DNA from: Acanthosepion pharaonis
Lineage: Eukaryota; Mollusca; Cephalopoda; Sepiida; Sepiidae
Assembly: GCA_903632075.3 (NCBI GenBank)
Contig: CAHIKZ030001778.1
Location: forward strand, 562,501 to 626,500
Length of the DNA: 64,000 bases
Reading direction: 5' to 3'
Shown one piece after another: positions 35,701 to 47,383 of the stretch. Each line of letters starts with the position of its first letter. Within the stretch, counting starts at the first letter, position 1. The notes under the pieces are model-generated. The model did no database searches. It was not told the DNA's origin and saw only the letters and a program-made list of their open reading frames with translations. Made by a program: the position numbers and the translations under genes.

Positions 35701-38700
35701 CAGAATCCCTTGGAAAAGACATGAACAGCCCCGGTTGAAACAGCAGAATAGACTTGACTCTCTCACAAATCTAAGAGAAGGAAAACGTCGCATTAAAATT
35801 TGTTGAGAAGCTAATGGAAACGTGTAGCATATGAGGATTGAATGCGGAACTGGCTAGCTGAATTCAAATTCTAGTCTAGTCAGTTGCATTCACTTTCACA
35901 AACAGAAGTCCATTAAAATTTGTTGGAAAAAAGACATGAACAGCCCTGGTTGAAACAGCAGAATAGACTTGACTCGGTTCACAAATCTCACAAAGAGAAG
36001 GAAAACGTCGCATTAAAATTTGTTGAGAAGCTAATGGAAACGTGTAGCATATGAGGATTGAATGCGGAACTGGCTAGCTGAATTCAAATTCTAGTCTAGT
36101 CAGTTGCATTCACTTTCACACAGAAATCCCTTGGAAAAGACATGAACAGCCCTGGTTGAAACAGCAGAATAGACTTGACTCTCTCACAAATCTAAGAGAA
36201 GGAAAACGTCGCATTAAAATTTGTTGAGAAGCTAATGGAAACGTGTAGCATATGAGGATTGAATGCGGAACTGGCTAGCTGAATTCAATTTCTAGTCTAG
36301 TCAGTTGCATTCACTTTCACACAGAATCCCTTGGAAAAGACATGAACAGCCCTGGTTGAAACAGCAGAATAGACTTGACTCTCTCACAAATCTAAGAGAA
36401 GGAAAACGTCGCATTAAAATTTGTTGAGAAGCTAATGGAAACGCATTAAAATTTGTGAGAAAGCATATGAGGATTGAATGCGGAACTGGCTAGCTGAATT
36501 CAATTTCTAGTCTAGTCAGTTGCATTCACTTTCACACAGAATCCCTTGAAAAACATGAAAGCCCCGGTTGAAACAGCAGAATAGACTTGACTCTCTCACA
36601 AATCTAAAGAAGAAAACGTCCATTAAAATTTGTTGAGAAGCTAATGGAAACAGCATAGAATTGAAGACTGGCTGAATTCAACTAGTCAAACTCAGTTGCA
36701 TTTCAAAGAACAAATCTGGAAAAGAGAGCCCCGGTTGAAAAGCAGAATAGACTTGACTCATTCTTTAAAATTTGAATGAAAAGCATTAAAATTTGTTGAC
36801 AAATCTAATGGAAACGTGTAGCATATGAGGATTGAATGCGGAACTGGCTAGCTGAATTCAATTTCTAGTCTAGTCAGTTGCATTCACTTTCACACAGAAG
36901 CCCTTGGAAAAGACATGAACAGCCCCGGTTGAAACAGCAGAATAGACTTGACTCTCTCTCACAAATCTAAGAGAAGGAAAACGTCGCATTAAAATTTGTT
37001 GAGAAGCTAATGGAAACGTGTAGCATATGAGGATTGAATGCGGAACTGGCTAGCTGAATTCAATTTCTAGTCTAGTCAGTTGCATTCACTTTCACACAGA
37101 ATCCCTTGGAAAAGACATGAACAGCCCCGGTTGAAACAGCAGAATAGACTTGACTCTCTCACAAATCTAAGAGAAGGAAAACGTCGCATTAAAATTTGTT
37201 GAGAAGCTAATGGAAACGTGTAGCATATGAGGATTGAATGCGGAACTGGCTAGCTGAATTCAAATTTCTAGTCTAGTCAGTTGCATTCACTTTCACACAG
37301 AATCCCTTGGAAAAAGACATGAACAGCCCCGGTTGAAACAGCAGAATAGACTTGACTCTCTCACAAATCTAAGAGAAGGAAAACGTCGCATTAAAATTTG
37401 TTGAGAAGCTAATGGAAACGTGTAGCATCAATAGAGGATTGAATGCGGAACTGAAAAGGCTGAATTCAAATTCTAGTCTAGTCAGTTGCATTCACTTTCA
37501 AAAGAAGCCCTTGGAAAAAGACATGAACAGCCCCGGTTGAAACAGCAGAATAGACTTGACTCTCTCACAAATCTAAGAGAACTCTCTCACAAAAAACGTC
37601 GCATTAAAATTTGTTGAGAAGCTAATGGAAACGTGTAGCATATGAGGATTGAATGCGGAACTGGCTAGCTGAATTCAATTTCTAGTCTAGTCAGTTGCAT
37701 TCACTTTCACACAGAATCCCTTGGAAAAAGACATGAACAGCCCCGGTTGAAACAGCAGAATAGACTTGACTCTCTCACAAATCTAAAGAAGGAAAACGTC
37801 GCATTAAAATTTGTTGAGAAGCTAATGGAAACGTGTAGCAGAATATGAGGATTGAATGCGGAACTGGCTAAAAGCTGAATTCAAATTCTAGTCTAGTCAG
37901 TTGCATTCACTTTCACACAGAAGCCCTTGGAAAAGACATGAACAGCCCCGGTTGAAACAGCAGAATAGACTTGACTCTCTCACAAATCTAAGAGAAGGAA
38001 AACGTCGCATTAAAATTTGTTGAGAAGCTAATGGAAACGTGTAGCATATGAGGATTGAATGCGGAACTGGCTAGCTGAATTCAAATTTCTAGTCTAGTCA
38101 GTTGCATTCACTTTCACACAGAATCCCTTTGAAAAGACATGAACAGCCCCGGTTGAAACAGCAGAATAGACTTGACTCTCTCACAAATCTAAGAGAAGGA
38201 AAACGTCGCATTAAAATTTGTTGAGAAGCTAATGGAAACGTGTAGCATATGAGGATTGAATGCGGAACTGGCTAGCTGAATTCAATTTCTAGTCTAGTCA
38301 GTTGCATTCACTTTCACACAGAATCCCTTGGAAAAGACATGAACAGCCCGGTTGAAACAGCAGAATAGACTTGACTCTCTCACAAATCTAAGAGAAGGAA
38401 AACGTCGCATTAAAATTTGTTGAGAAGCTAATGGAAACGTGAGGATTAGCATATGAGGATTGAATGCGGAACTGGCTGAAACAGCAGAATGAATTCAAAT
38501 TTCTAGTCTAGTCTGGTTGCAATTCTAGTCTTTCACACAGAAGCCCTTGGAAAAGACATGAACAGCCCCGGTTGAAACAGCAGAATAGACTTGACTCTCT
38601 CACAAATCTAAGAGAAGGAAAACGTCGCATTAAAATTTGTTGAGAAGCTAATGGAAACGTGTAGCATATGAGGATTGAATGCGGAACTGGCTAGCTGAAT

Positions 38701-41440
38701 TCAATTTCTAGTCTAGTCAGTTGCATTCACTTTCACACAGAATCCCTTGGAAAAGACATGAACAGCCCCGGTTGAAACAGCAGAATAGACTTGACTCTCT
38801 CACAAATCTAAGAGAAGGAAAACGTCGCATTAAAATTTGTTGAGAAGCTAATGGAAACGTGTAGCATATGAGGATTGAATGCGGAACTGGCTAGCTGAAT
38901 TCAAATTTCTAGTCTAGTCAGTTGCATTCACTTTCACACAGAAGCCCTTGGAAAAAGACATGAACAGCTATGGTTGAAACAGCAGAATAGACTTGACTCT
39001 CTCACAAATCTAAGAGAAGGAAAACGTCGCATTAAAATTTGTTGAGAAGCTAATGGAAACGTGTAGCATAATGAGGATTGAATGCGGAACTGGCTAGCTG
39101 AATTCAATTTCTTCTAGTCTAGTCAGTTGCATTCACTTTCACAAACTAAGAGAAGAAAAGCCCTTGGAAAAGACATGAACAGCCCCTAGGTTGAAACAGC
39201 AGAATAGACTTGACTCTCTCACAAATCTAAGAGAAGGAAAACGTCGCATTAAAATTTGTTGAGAAGCTAATGGAAACGTGTAGCATATGAGGATTGAATG
39301 CGGAACTGGCTAGCTGAATTCAAATTCTAGTCTAGTCAGTTGCATTCACTTTCACACAGAAGCCCTTGGAAAAGACATGAACAGCTATGGTTGAAACAGC
39401 AGAATAGACTTGACGCTCTCACAAATCTAAGAGAAGGAAAACGTCGCATTAAAATTTGTTGAGAAGCTAATGGAAACGTGTAGCATATGAGGATTGAATG
39501 CGGAACTGGCTAGCTGAATTCAATTTCTAGTCTAGTCAGTTGCATTCACTTTCACACAGAAGCCCTTGGAAAAGACATGAACAGCCCCGGTTGAAACAGC
39601 AGAATAGACTTGACTCTCTCACAAATCTAAGAGAAGGAAAACGTCGCATTAAAATTTGTTGAGAAGCTAATGGAAACGTGTAGCATATGAGGATTGAATG
39701 CGGAACTGGCTAGCTGAATTCAAATTCTAGTCTAGTCAGTTGCATTCACTTTTCACACAGAAGCCCTTGGAAAAGACATGAACAGCATATGAAAATTGAA
39801 TGGTTGAAACAGCAGAATAGACTTGATGAAAGAAAGAAATGAATGGCTCACAAATCTAAGAGAAGGAAAAAACGTCGCATTAAAATTTGTTAAGAAGAAA
39901 ATGGCATTAAAAACGTTAGCATATGAGGATTGAATGCGGAACTGGCTAGCTGAATTCAAATTCTAGTCTAGTCAGTTGCATTCACTTTCACACAGAGCCC
40001 TTGGAAAAGACATGAACAGCTATGGTTGAAACAGCAGAATAGACTTGACTCTCTCACAAATCTAAGAGAAGGAAAACGTCGCATTAAAATTTGTTGAGAA
40101 GCTAATGGAAACGTGTAGCATATGAGGATTGAATGCGGAACTGGCTAGCTGAATTCAATTTCTAGTCTAGTCAGTTGCATTCACTTTCACACAGAATCCC
40201 TTGGAAAAAGACATGAACAGCCCTGGTTGAAACAGCAGAATAGACTTGACTCTCTCACAAATCTAAGAGAAGGAAAACGTCGCATTAAAATTTGTTGAGA
40301 AGCTAATGGAAACGTGTAGCATATGAGGATTGAATGCGGAACTGGCTAGCTGAATTCAATTTCTAGTCTAGTCAGTTGAAAATTCACTTTCAACAGAATC
40401 CCTTGGAAAAGACATGAACCGCAGAATAGACTTGACTTCACAAAAAAGAAAACGTCGCATTAAAATTTGTTGAGAAGCTAATGGAAACGTGTAGCATAAG
40501 GATTGAATGGCGGAAAGAATTCAATTTCTATCAGTTGAACCCTTGGAAAGACCCCGGTTGAAACAGCAGAATAGACTTGACTCTCTCACAAATCTAAGAG
40601 AAGGAAAACGTCGCATTAAAATTTGTTGAGAAGCTAATGGAAACGTGTAGCATATGAGGATTGAATGCGGAACTGGCTAGCTGAATTCAAATTCTAGTCT
40701 AGTCAGTTGCATTCACTTTCACACAGAATCCTTTGAAAAGACATGAACAGCCCCGTTTGAAACAGCAGAATAGACTTGACTCTCTCACAAATCTAAAGAA
40801 GGAAAACGTCGCATTAAAATTTGTTGAGAAGCTAATGGAAACGTGCATATGAGGATTGAATGCGGAACTGGCTAGCTGAATTCAAATTCTAGTCTAGTCA
40901 GTTGCATTCACTTTCACACAGAAGCCCTTGGAAAAGACATGAACAGCTATGGTTGAAACAGCAGAATAGACTTGACTCTCTCACAAATCTAAGAGAAGGA
41001 AAACGTCGCATTAAAATTTGTTGAGAAGCTAATGGAAACGTGTAGCATATGAGGATTGAATGCGGAACTGGCTAGCTGAATTCAATTTCTAGTCTAGTCA
41101 GTTGCATTCACTTTCACACAGAATCCCTTGGAAAAGACATGAACAGCCCCGGTTGAAACAGCAGAGAATAGACTTGACTCTCTCACAAATCTAAGAGAAG
41201 GAAAACGTCGCATTAAAATTTGTTGAGAAGCTAATGGAAACGTGTAGCATATGAGGATTGAATGCGGAACTGGCTAGCTGAATTCAAATTCTAGTCTAGT
41301 CAGTTGCATTCACTTTCACACAGAATCCCTTGGAAAAGACATGAACAGCCCCGGTTGAAACAGCAGAATAGACTTGACTCTCTCACAAATCTAAGAGAAG
41401 GAAAACGTCGCATTAAAATTTGTTGAGAAGCTAATGGAAA
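26720..41440 (+). repeat. Satellite array, 200-bp monomer, about 70 copies
   Basis: Head-to-tail monomers; the word CGTCGCATTAAAATTTGTTG recurs exactly 200 bp apart (32203, 32403, 32603; 28658, 28858). The consensus runs through GCTAATGGAAACGTGTAGC, ATATGAGGATTGAATGCGG, CTGAATTCAATTTCTAGTC, TTGCATTCACTTTCACACAG, AATCCCTTGGAAAAGACATG and GTTGAAACAGCAGAATAGAC. Each unit has an A-box match TAGCATATGAG and a decayed B box near GAATTCAAATTC. Central monomers are almost identical; the left 1.3 kb is more diverged; the right edge is cut mid-unit at 41440. Short frames within it are not genes. Confidence 0.98.
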
Positions 41441-41639
41441 AAACAGTTCACAATCTGTTGTAATTTTGGCGAATCCTCGTCGTCAAAATGTTTTAACCTA
41501 GGGAAGGTTACTGAATAGAATAATCAAACGAAAGTTGGTAATGAACAATAATATTTAGGACAAGAACAAAGCACATAAGATTCACCAGCGACGCGTTGAA
41601 GTAGTAGTCAACTGCTAGTTGAATCTCCAACATAATGAA
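41441..41639. other. Satellite right flank
   Basis: Unique sequence after the abrupt end of the array; no feature recognised. Confidence 0.5.
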
Positions 41640-41880
41640 TCTCCAACTGCAGGATATCTACCAACCGCCCCACGCGGACAGATGTGGCACAAGGCCGAAT
41701 TTAATGTAGGGTACCCGAGTCCGTAGGCTCGGCCAAAAATTTCCCGTAGACCCCGTATAAAATGGGGTCGGGTAGGTGTTTCCCAAGACGAGACTGCCCT
41801 TCGACATAGCCTCTCCTGGGGATCCTCTCTGCCCGGAGGCAGAAATTTTGACCAGCACAGCTGGAGACGAATCTCCAACT
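41640..41880 (-). repeat. Repeat R, reverse copy
   Basis: Reverse-orientation relative of 1985-2175. The minus strand reads GRAYGLGYPTLNSALCHICP, against YGLGYPTINSVLCHFRP in the forward copy. The frame is open across the segment (87 codons), hinting that both descend from a coding region. The element also carries a GATCCTCTCTGCCCGGAGGC word. Identity of the parent element is unknown. Confidence 0.7.
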
Positions 41881-42498
41881 GCAGATCAACATACAGTATT
41901 TACTACTATATGTGAATGGGGACATACTCATTATCGTCCGTAGGTATGCTACAACACGGCCTTTCCCAAGAAGTCATGGTAATTCACAGATAAGAGAGCC
42001 AACATTCTGAAATAATATTCTTTAGTATTTCAATATCTTTGTTTCACATTAATATCAAACTTAGAATAGAAATGGCAGTTAATCCCTGAGTAAATTTATA
42101 GCTGAAGAATTTCTAAAATATGTTTCCTTGATATAACGAAATCAGAAATCAGCTTTTTTGAATAATTAGTTTACCAGTAAACTCATCCTCTTGTGTGGGT
42201 TGAGAAAGAGAGTTTTGGATTACTGTGAAGTTATCCTCAGTTGGGGAACATTCTAAGACGTCTTTAAACTTATGTATTTTTTCGTTGAGCTGCTGGAGTT
42301 TATACTTGGCTAATGAGATTTTATAGCAAAGTGGATAACGCCCAAACTATGCGAATCGTAGGATATTGCTATCATCATAGGAAACCTAAATATTACATTA
42401 TGACTCACTTCTCTCCCGCTATGATTTAAATAACAGGGTAGATTGTGCTCTCTAAAACCGAGTGACATCCAGTCTAAGAGAAAACTTCTAAACCATGG
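41881..42498. other. No gene recognised
   Basis: Spacer without shared repeats. Confidence 0.45.
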
Positions 42499-43242
42499 AA
42501 ACACTCTTGTGCAAATTAATTGAAACAAAACTCATAATTCCGTTATTGTTTACTTTTTTTCGTATTTTCGCAGTGAAACATGTCTGAGTACACATATTAG
42601 TAATTCATGTGTCCGCCTTTATTTTTTAGAAGCTCTTTGATTCGATTTGACATGGAATCCACAAATCTAGAGCAGTCCTCGTTGATTTTCATGTCACGGT
42701 ACCACATGTCTGAGTACACATATTAGTACTTCATGTGTCCGCCTTTATTTTTTAGAAGCTCTTTGATTCGATTTGACATGGAATCCACAAATCTAGAGCA
42801 GTCCTCGTTGATTTTCATGTCACGTTACCACACGTCTATAATGGACGTCACGGGCTTCTCTTTCGTCGTACAGTCCGCGATCTCTTTGTAAGGTTTGTCA
42901 GTGTATCCGTGGAGCGTTATAATTTTCGTACATTTCCTTGGAGTAACGTCCATCGTAGACAATGGCCGTAAGACAGCTCATCGACAGTAGAGACAATAGT
43001 GTCTGGCCATGCTAAAAATCTGATGCAATCATGGATGACGTAATATTTTTCAAGTCCAAACAAATTTCCTTATACGCCTTGAAAATAGATTCATATCACT
43101 GCACAACCATTGCAAATGACCTAATCTGAGGAAAGAAATAGAAATCGATTACACCCTGTCACTCCAATGGATCTAAAACTGACCGTATGATGAAAGAAAG
43201 GAAACTAAAGTGGTTGTTTCAATTAATTTGTATAAGGGTGTA
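42499..43242 (-). mobile_element. Tc1-like element, internally deleted, copy 1
   Basis: Inverted ends: CACTCTTGTGCAAATTAATTG at left (42502) and the complementary CAATTAATTTGTATAAGGGTG at right, closed by TA at 43241-43242. On the minus strand the transposase start survives as MDVTPRKCTKIITLHGYTDK then PYKEIADC (helix-turn-helix) and the C-terminus as NEDCSRFVDSMSNRIKELLK then NKGGHMNY. The whole catalytic DDE centre is missing. The C-terminal coding part is tandemly duplicated (126-bp unit, 42579-42704 and 42705-42830). Non-autonomous, about 740 bp against a family norm of 1.3-1.7 kb. Confidence 0.85.
42579..42830. repeat. 126-bp tandem duplication
   Basis: Two nearly identical copies, each starting CATGTCTGAGTACACATATT. 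They differ at a couple of bases, so the event is recent. Confidence 0.95.
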
Positions 43243-43424
43243 AGAGCCCGAGAAACCACTTCATTGTCTTTTGATATATGTCAAGACAATTCATGGATAA
43301 CAAAGAAAAAGACGCTATGGAGAGCAATAAATGTTAAAATATTTAAATTGGTAGATAAATAGCAGTTACGCTCTAAGCTAAGTAATTTTATAGATGAAGA
43401 GATTAGTATAGTTAACCGAAGAAT
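43243..43424. other. Spacer
   Basis: Short AT-rich interval with no recognised feature. Confidence 0.4.
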
Positions 43425-43720
43425 TGGATTATTGTGAATTTATCCTCGATTGTCGAAGATTTCCGTTTTCTACCTTACATATGGTGGAATGACGGCGCTT
43501 TGGCTCAGTAGACACAGAAAGGCGGGTCTTAGTTGTGAAGGTAACTAGAGAATTGAGCTTGTCCGAACCTTTGCCATGGAAATAGCGATATAGTAGCCAC
43601 GGGCTTACGACTTTGCATCTGTGGGAAAGGGGCTGGAGGGTGGAAAATAAGTCATCACCCACAAGGCCGCGTAAGCGAGTTTGGATTATCGTGGTTGGAA
43701 AATGGAGACTTGGCATATTT
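43425..43720 (-). mobile_element. LINE-B fragment, post-RT tail
   Basis: The minus strand reads TRLRGLVGDDLFSTLQPLSH, RCKVVSPWLLYRYFHGKGSD and then KLNSLV. These match the tail after the RT of LINE-B, open for 95 codons, and end in a stop near 43429. Confidence 0.85.
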
Positions 43721-44284
43721 TTTTTTTGTTTTATAGTATGGGGACTAGTTAGATGTTCTATTGTCTTAATTTTATTTTTAGTTGAATATTCACGAATTTC
43801 CTGAATATCAAACTAAAAACGAAATTAAGATAATAGTTGACCATCTGCTTCGAACATAACCAAGAAAATATGTAAAACTTTTGATATTTTATAGATACAA
43901 TGCAATTGCAAAATTGCTTGAATATTGCTATCATTTTTGACAGCATGGGTAAACTAATTGCAATAAAATAGATTTGACATAAAATCGATGGAATCATTTT
44001 CGTTGGCTGATGGCCTCTGTCCCGTAGTAAGATTAGAGGATCATTGTCGCTACTGTTTTTCTTCATGTCTATATTATATCGATATAATCCTGGTTGGCTG
44101 ATTGTTGTAATATTTATATCTTCGCTGTTCTTTGGTCACACCAAGTAGTAAAGAATTCTAGTTACTTGAACCGTAACTCCAGTATCATACGACGTGTCCT
44201 CTAAACGACCTCTTTGTTCACAGCCCTCTCGGCTCGACTCTAGATATTCAAATAAAACATTGTTTGTAATGTTCACCATATATA
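43721..44284. other. No gene recognised
   Basis: A 102-codon minus-strand frame at 43758-44066 shows no motif. No shared repeats. Confidence 0.45.
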
Positions 44285-44590
44285 AGGTCCAAGATCCACT
44301 CAAGGTAAAGGGTTACTGAAGGAGGTTGTATGGGCGGTAAGAGTAAGAGGTAACAAGCGTAGTTTATGAGGATATGTGGGAAAGATAACAGTTAATACTA
44401 TTGAAGAGGTTAAGATTATAGTGATCAGGAAATCATCCGCTCTGGAGTATGCAGTTTGTGGGAAGAAGCACTTCTTGTGGAACTTCCTTCTTATTAACGG
44501 AATATGAAGAGATTAAAGGTGGTTCGACTAAGTGTTGGTGGTATGGCGGGTGTTAACAGTAGTTCTCCATTTGGGGTTTGCTCTCGTAAA
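44285..44590 (-). mobile_element. LINE-B 3' end
   Basis: The GGTAAAGGGTTACTGAAGGAG start and the AACGGAATATGAAGAGATTAA block follow the same order as the copies at 2862 and 3645. It represents C-terminal tail plus 3' UTR, with no intact frame. Confidence 0.65.
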
Positions 44591-45202
44591 TATAGAGTGT
44601 AGCAGGAGGAGTCAGGTGCTTACCGGGGACTGGCTACAGAATCTTTAGAGTTCTTTATGGCAAAACTATTATTGTGAAAGTACCCAACAAATATACACAA
44701 TTCGGAAATCTGCCATTTTTGTTGAGAGTTCCAGCTTTGATTGGAAAATGCAGGTTGACGACAGAATTAGAAATCGAACAGCAGATGAAAGGTTTTCTCC
44801 AGTCAGGCATGGAGTCTATTCCGTGTGACCACCGTCGATCGTACGGAAGAGCGGGAATGTTTTATCATCCCTTGTTCCTTCTACCCAGGAAGCCCACTAT
44901 TGCTACCCGATTGCTTTTAAAATTATCATGGTTAAAGTTACTTAATCATGTGAATACATATGAGGGTTTGTTGAAAACATGTCGGCCAGATACACTTACT
45001 AAAAACTGACCAAAAGACACATCATAACTTTTATTTTGAATCCCTTTTTAATCGTGTCGTTAAATTTTCAGCATCCTCTCGTTAAATAGTGGATCTTGAT
45101 TATGCGCTTTCCTTTCATTCGACCATGTGTAAAAGAATACGAAATTCTATGGTCAAATCAAACTGTTGAATATATTTGTTTTGCTATGCACCAAAATAAT
45201 AA
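44591..45202 (+). other. Unidentified open frame region
   Basis: A 111-codon plus-strand frame at 44674-45009 begins MKVPNKYTQFGNLPFLLRVP. I recognise no domain, and its codon use does not stand out. It may be the remains of an element not otherwise present here. Confidence 0.3.
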
Positions 45203-45205
45203 GAG

Positions 45206-45247
<42 letters not shown>

Positions 45248-45252
45248 CTCCA
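45203..45252. repeat. (TA)n with perfect flanking inverted repeat
   Basis: GAGTCTG before and CAGACTC after a long TA run make a perfect cruciform-capable palindrome. Confidence 0.9.
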
Positions 45253-45410
45253 GTCGAATCCATTACATTCACTTACGTGCTAATATCCTTGGGAAAGGTA
45301 TGAATCCTCTTCTTCTCCCTCCAGCTATGGGTAAATAGCAGAACAGTCCTTGGATGGCAACTGGTCTAGGAGAAGTACAACTCTGAATTCAAAACCTGCG
45401 GAGGGTCGTT
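45246..45410 (+). repeat. SINE-1 body, 5' truncated
   Basis: CATTACATTCACTTACGTGC, CCTTGGGAAAGGTATGAATC, AGCTATGGGTAAATAGCAG and GGCAACTGGTCTAGGAGAAG match the SINE-1 body downstream of the B box. The promoter half is missing; the TA tract sits at the break. Confidence 0.8.
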
Positions 45411-45591
45411 TGGGGACCTTGTATCACGTAGTGCAGCAGGTTTCTGTATTTAGCCCTTCAAAAAGTGTGGATGATCCTGCACGAAACCTTCACCACTAAA
45501 ATAAGAATCTCATGTGCTGTTGTCGGGCTGTCGGTTTCCAGGGAACTGATCTGCTTGACCCTCGTACGTCGGATTCGACGGAAGAGTCGAG

Positions 45592-45637
<46 letters not shown>

Positions 45638-46098
45638 ATGTAGGCAAGGAAGCGCCTTTCCAGCTGGAAAATTGGCGTATCAGTTTTCCAATGTTCTTTT
45701 TTTTTCACTCAGTTCGACCCTGTGCCACACTAGACTAAGCTTAGAAAATTGCCGCGTCATTAAGAAACAATTTATTTGCTATAAAGCAAAACATGAAAAA
45801 TGATACGAGTTATAAAGTTGATTTACAGTGTTATTGGTTTTAGATGTGACTAAAAAGCAATTTCTCTGCTCTTGTAACGAAAGTAAATTTCTTAAGTAGT
45901 TATCACTTGAATAACAATGGAGGACATTTTTAATTTCTTAGTTGTGTTTATATTCTGGCAGGTATGATACTGAAGCACGCAAATATGGAGGAAATCAATA
46001 ACATATTTGACTATTAAAAAAAAATAAATAAATAAGAAAGTTAGCATGTATTTTGTTACAATGTCATTTCTCTCTGCGTGTAAATTTTTTTCATACAG
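45411..46098. other. No gene; (TA)n at 45593-45636
   Basis: Unrecognised spacer with one long TA run. Frames of 112 and 90 codons read through low-complexity sequence. Confidence 0.5.
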
Positions 46099-46099
46099 A

Positions 46100-46800
46100 T
46101 CTATATAAATAAATGCGAATGTCAGTGTGTCACACTTATTCAACTTTACTCCATAGCCCAACATATCACACCATTTTCGGATCAGGCCAACTCCGTGAGA
46201 AAATTAAAATCATTCTGTGCCAGATTCGGACCCGCAATCCTGAAATTTTGGATTCCCAAGTTTTCATTACTACGATTGTTTTTGGCGATTTTTTACGTGA
46301 CTTTTAACGACGAATTTTTTGTACGATAACAATTTTTATAACTTGGAAATAAATTTGGGAATAATTGAAATTAATTGCGAAATCTATCGAAAGTCATCAT
46401 AAAATAAAAAAAAAATAATTGTTTGTACGGAAAGTAAGGACCTACGTACATCAAGTTGTCTTTAAATTAAGTGACACAGAAGAATTATCGATGAACGATA
46501 AGCTTAAATATTAATGAAATACTTAAACGTAGCGATCAATTTTGAGTTCTTCTGTAGTTTATTGTTGCCTATCGCATACGGCATCAGTATGCCTCACAAA
46601 AAGAAATCTTCGCCAACAGAGAACCAGATTGCAATCAAATGAGCCAAGACTGCAGCGAGGAAAAGAAAGTCCCATGCAAAAAAATCAGATCAAACGGCAG
46701 CCAGGAGAGCTTCAAACACTGAGAATATGAAAAAAACTTAGGGACTATCAAACCCCTGAACAAGTTGAAGGCTCAATCAAGGGCCCTCCTCAGACTTTTA
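46100..46800 (+). mobile_element. Helitron-like 5' fragment
   Basis: The start TCTATATAAATAAATGCG preceded by A fits the Helitron 5' end (A then TC). From ATG at 46589, MPHKKKSSPTENQIAIK, a stop, then AKTAARKRKSHAKKSDQTAA and RRASNTENMKK resemble the basic repeat-rich N-terminus of Helitron replication-helicase proteins that I recall from invertebrates. The remainder is lost, replaced at about 46800 by LINE-A. Confidence 0.5.
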
Positions 46801-46802
46801 AA

Positions 46803-47200
46803 CTAGTTATAAATATATATTTAATACTGTAGGGGTGCTCGATAAAAAGGATGCTAAATGAAACATCTATATATCTGCTATTCGTCCATGCTTGGAATAT
46901 TGCTGTCATATATGGTTCGGTACCCCTGCTATTTACCTTGAGCTCCTTGATAAAATCCAAAGAAGAACCAGCAATATTACTGGTCCTGATCTGGTGGCTC
47001 GGCTTTAGTCTGTTTCCCACCATCATGAGGTTGCCGCCCTATACCTTATCTAGAAATACTTTCATCGTAATTGTTTGGATGAGCTCTTCGCTTTTGGAAG
47101 GCATGTTTCACTATTCCACTGGCCTTTCAGACGTTTGCATCACACTTTTCATTATCTCTTGTAGCACTTACCAGATAAATTTCTGCACTTTCTGGATTCC
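46803..47200 (+). mobile_element. LINE-A fragment, plus strand
   Basis: In broken frames it reads RPCLEYCCHIWFGTPAIYLE, LLDKIQRRTSNITGPDLVAR and then HHEVAALYLI, the end of the RT and start of the tail of LINE-A. A further decayed tail runs to about 47200. It truncates the Helitron fragment on its left. Confidence 0.8.
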
Positions 47201-47383
47201 GATGTTTCCAATTCTTAGCTCTCACCATTGGCTGCCCCACTTGCTAACGATCATACATTGATTTCTTACAATTGATAGTCCTTCCTTCAAGCTTTCCTTT
47301 ACTACCTTGTCTAAAACACACTGCAGTTTTCTTTCTCTGTCTATTGTTAACACGGATAACAATATCTATTAAGATTGTGTCCA

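Noticed and set aside
28143..39959. Minus-strand open frames of 60-70 codons within the satellite (for example 28143-28361, 32671-32868, 39753-39959).
   Set aside because: They arise only where monomers are scrambled or carry indels, and standard monomers have stops in every frame.
26720..41440. CRISPR-like appearance of regularly spaced repeats.
   Set aside because: The whole 200-bp unit repeats with no unique spacers, and the context is eukaryotic, so it is a satellite.
44674..45009. A 111-codon plus-strand frame as a possible gene.
   Set aside because: No domain, no splice signals and no codon bias visible; kept only as an unidentified region.
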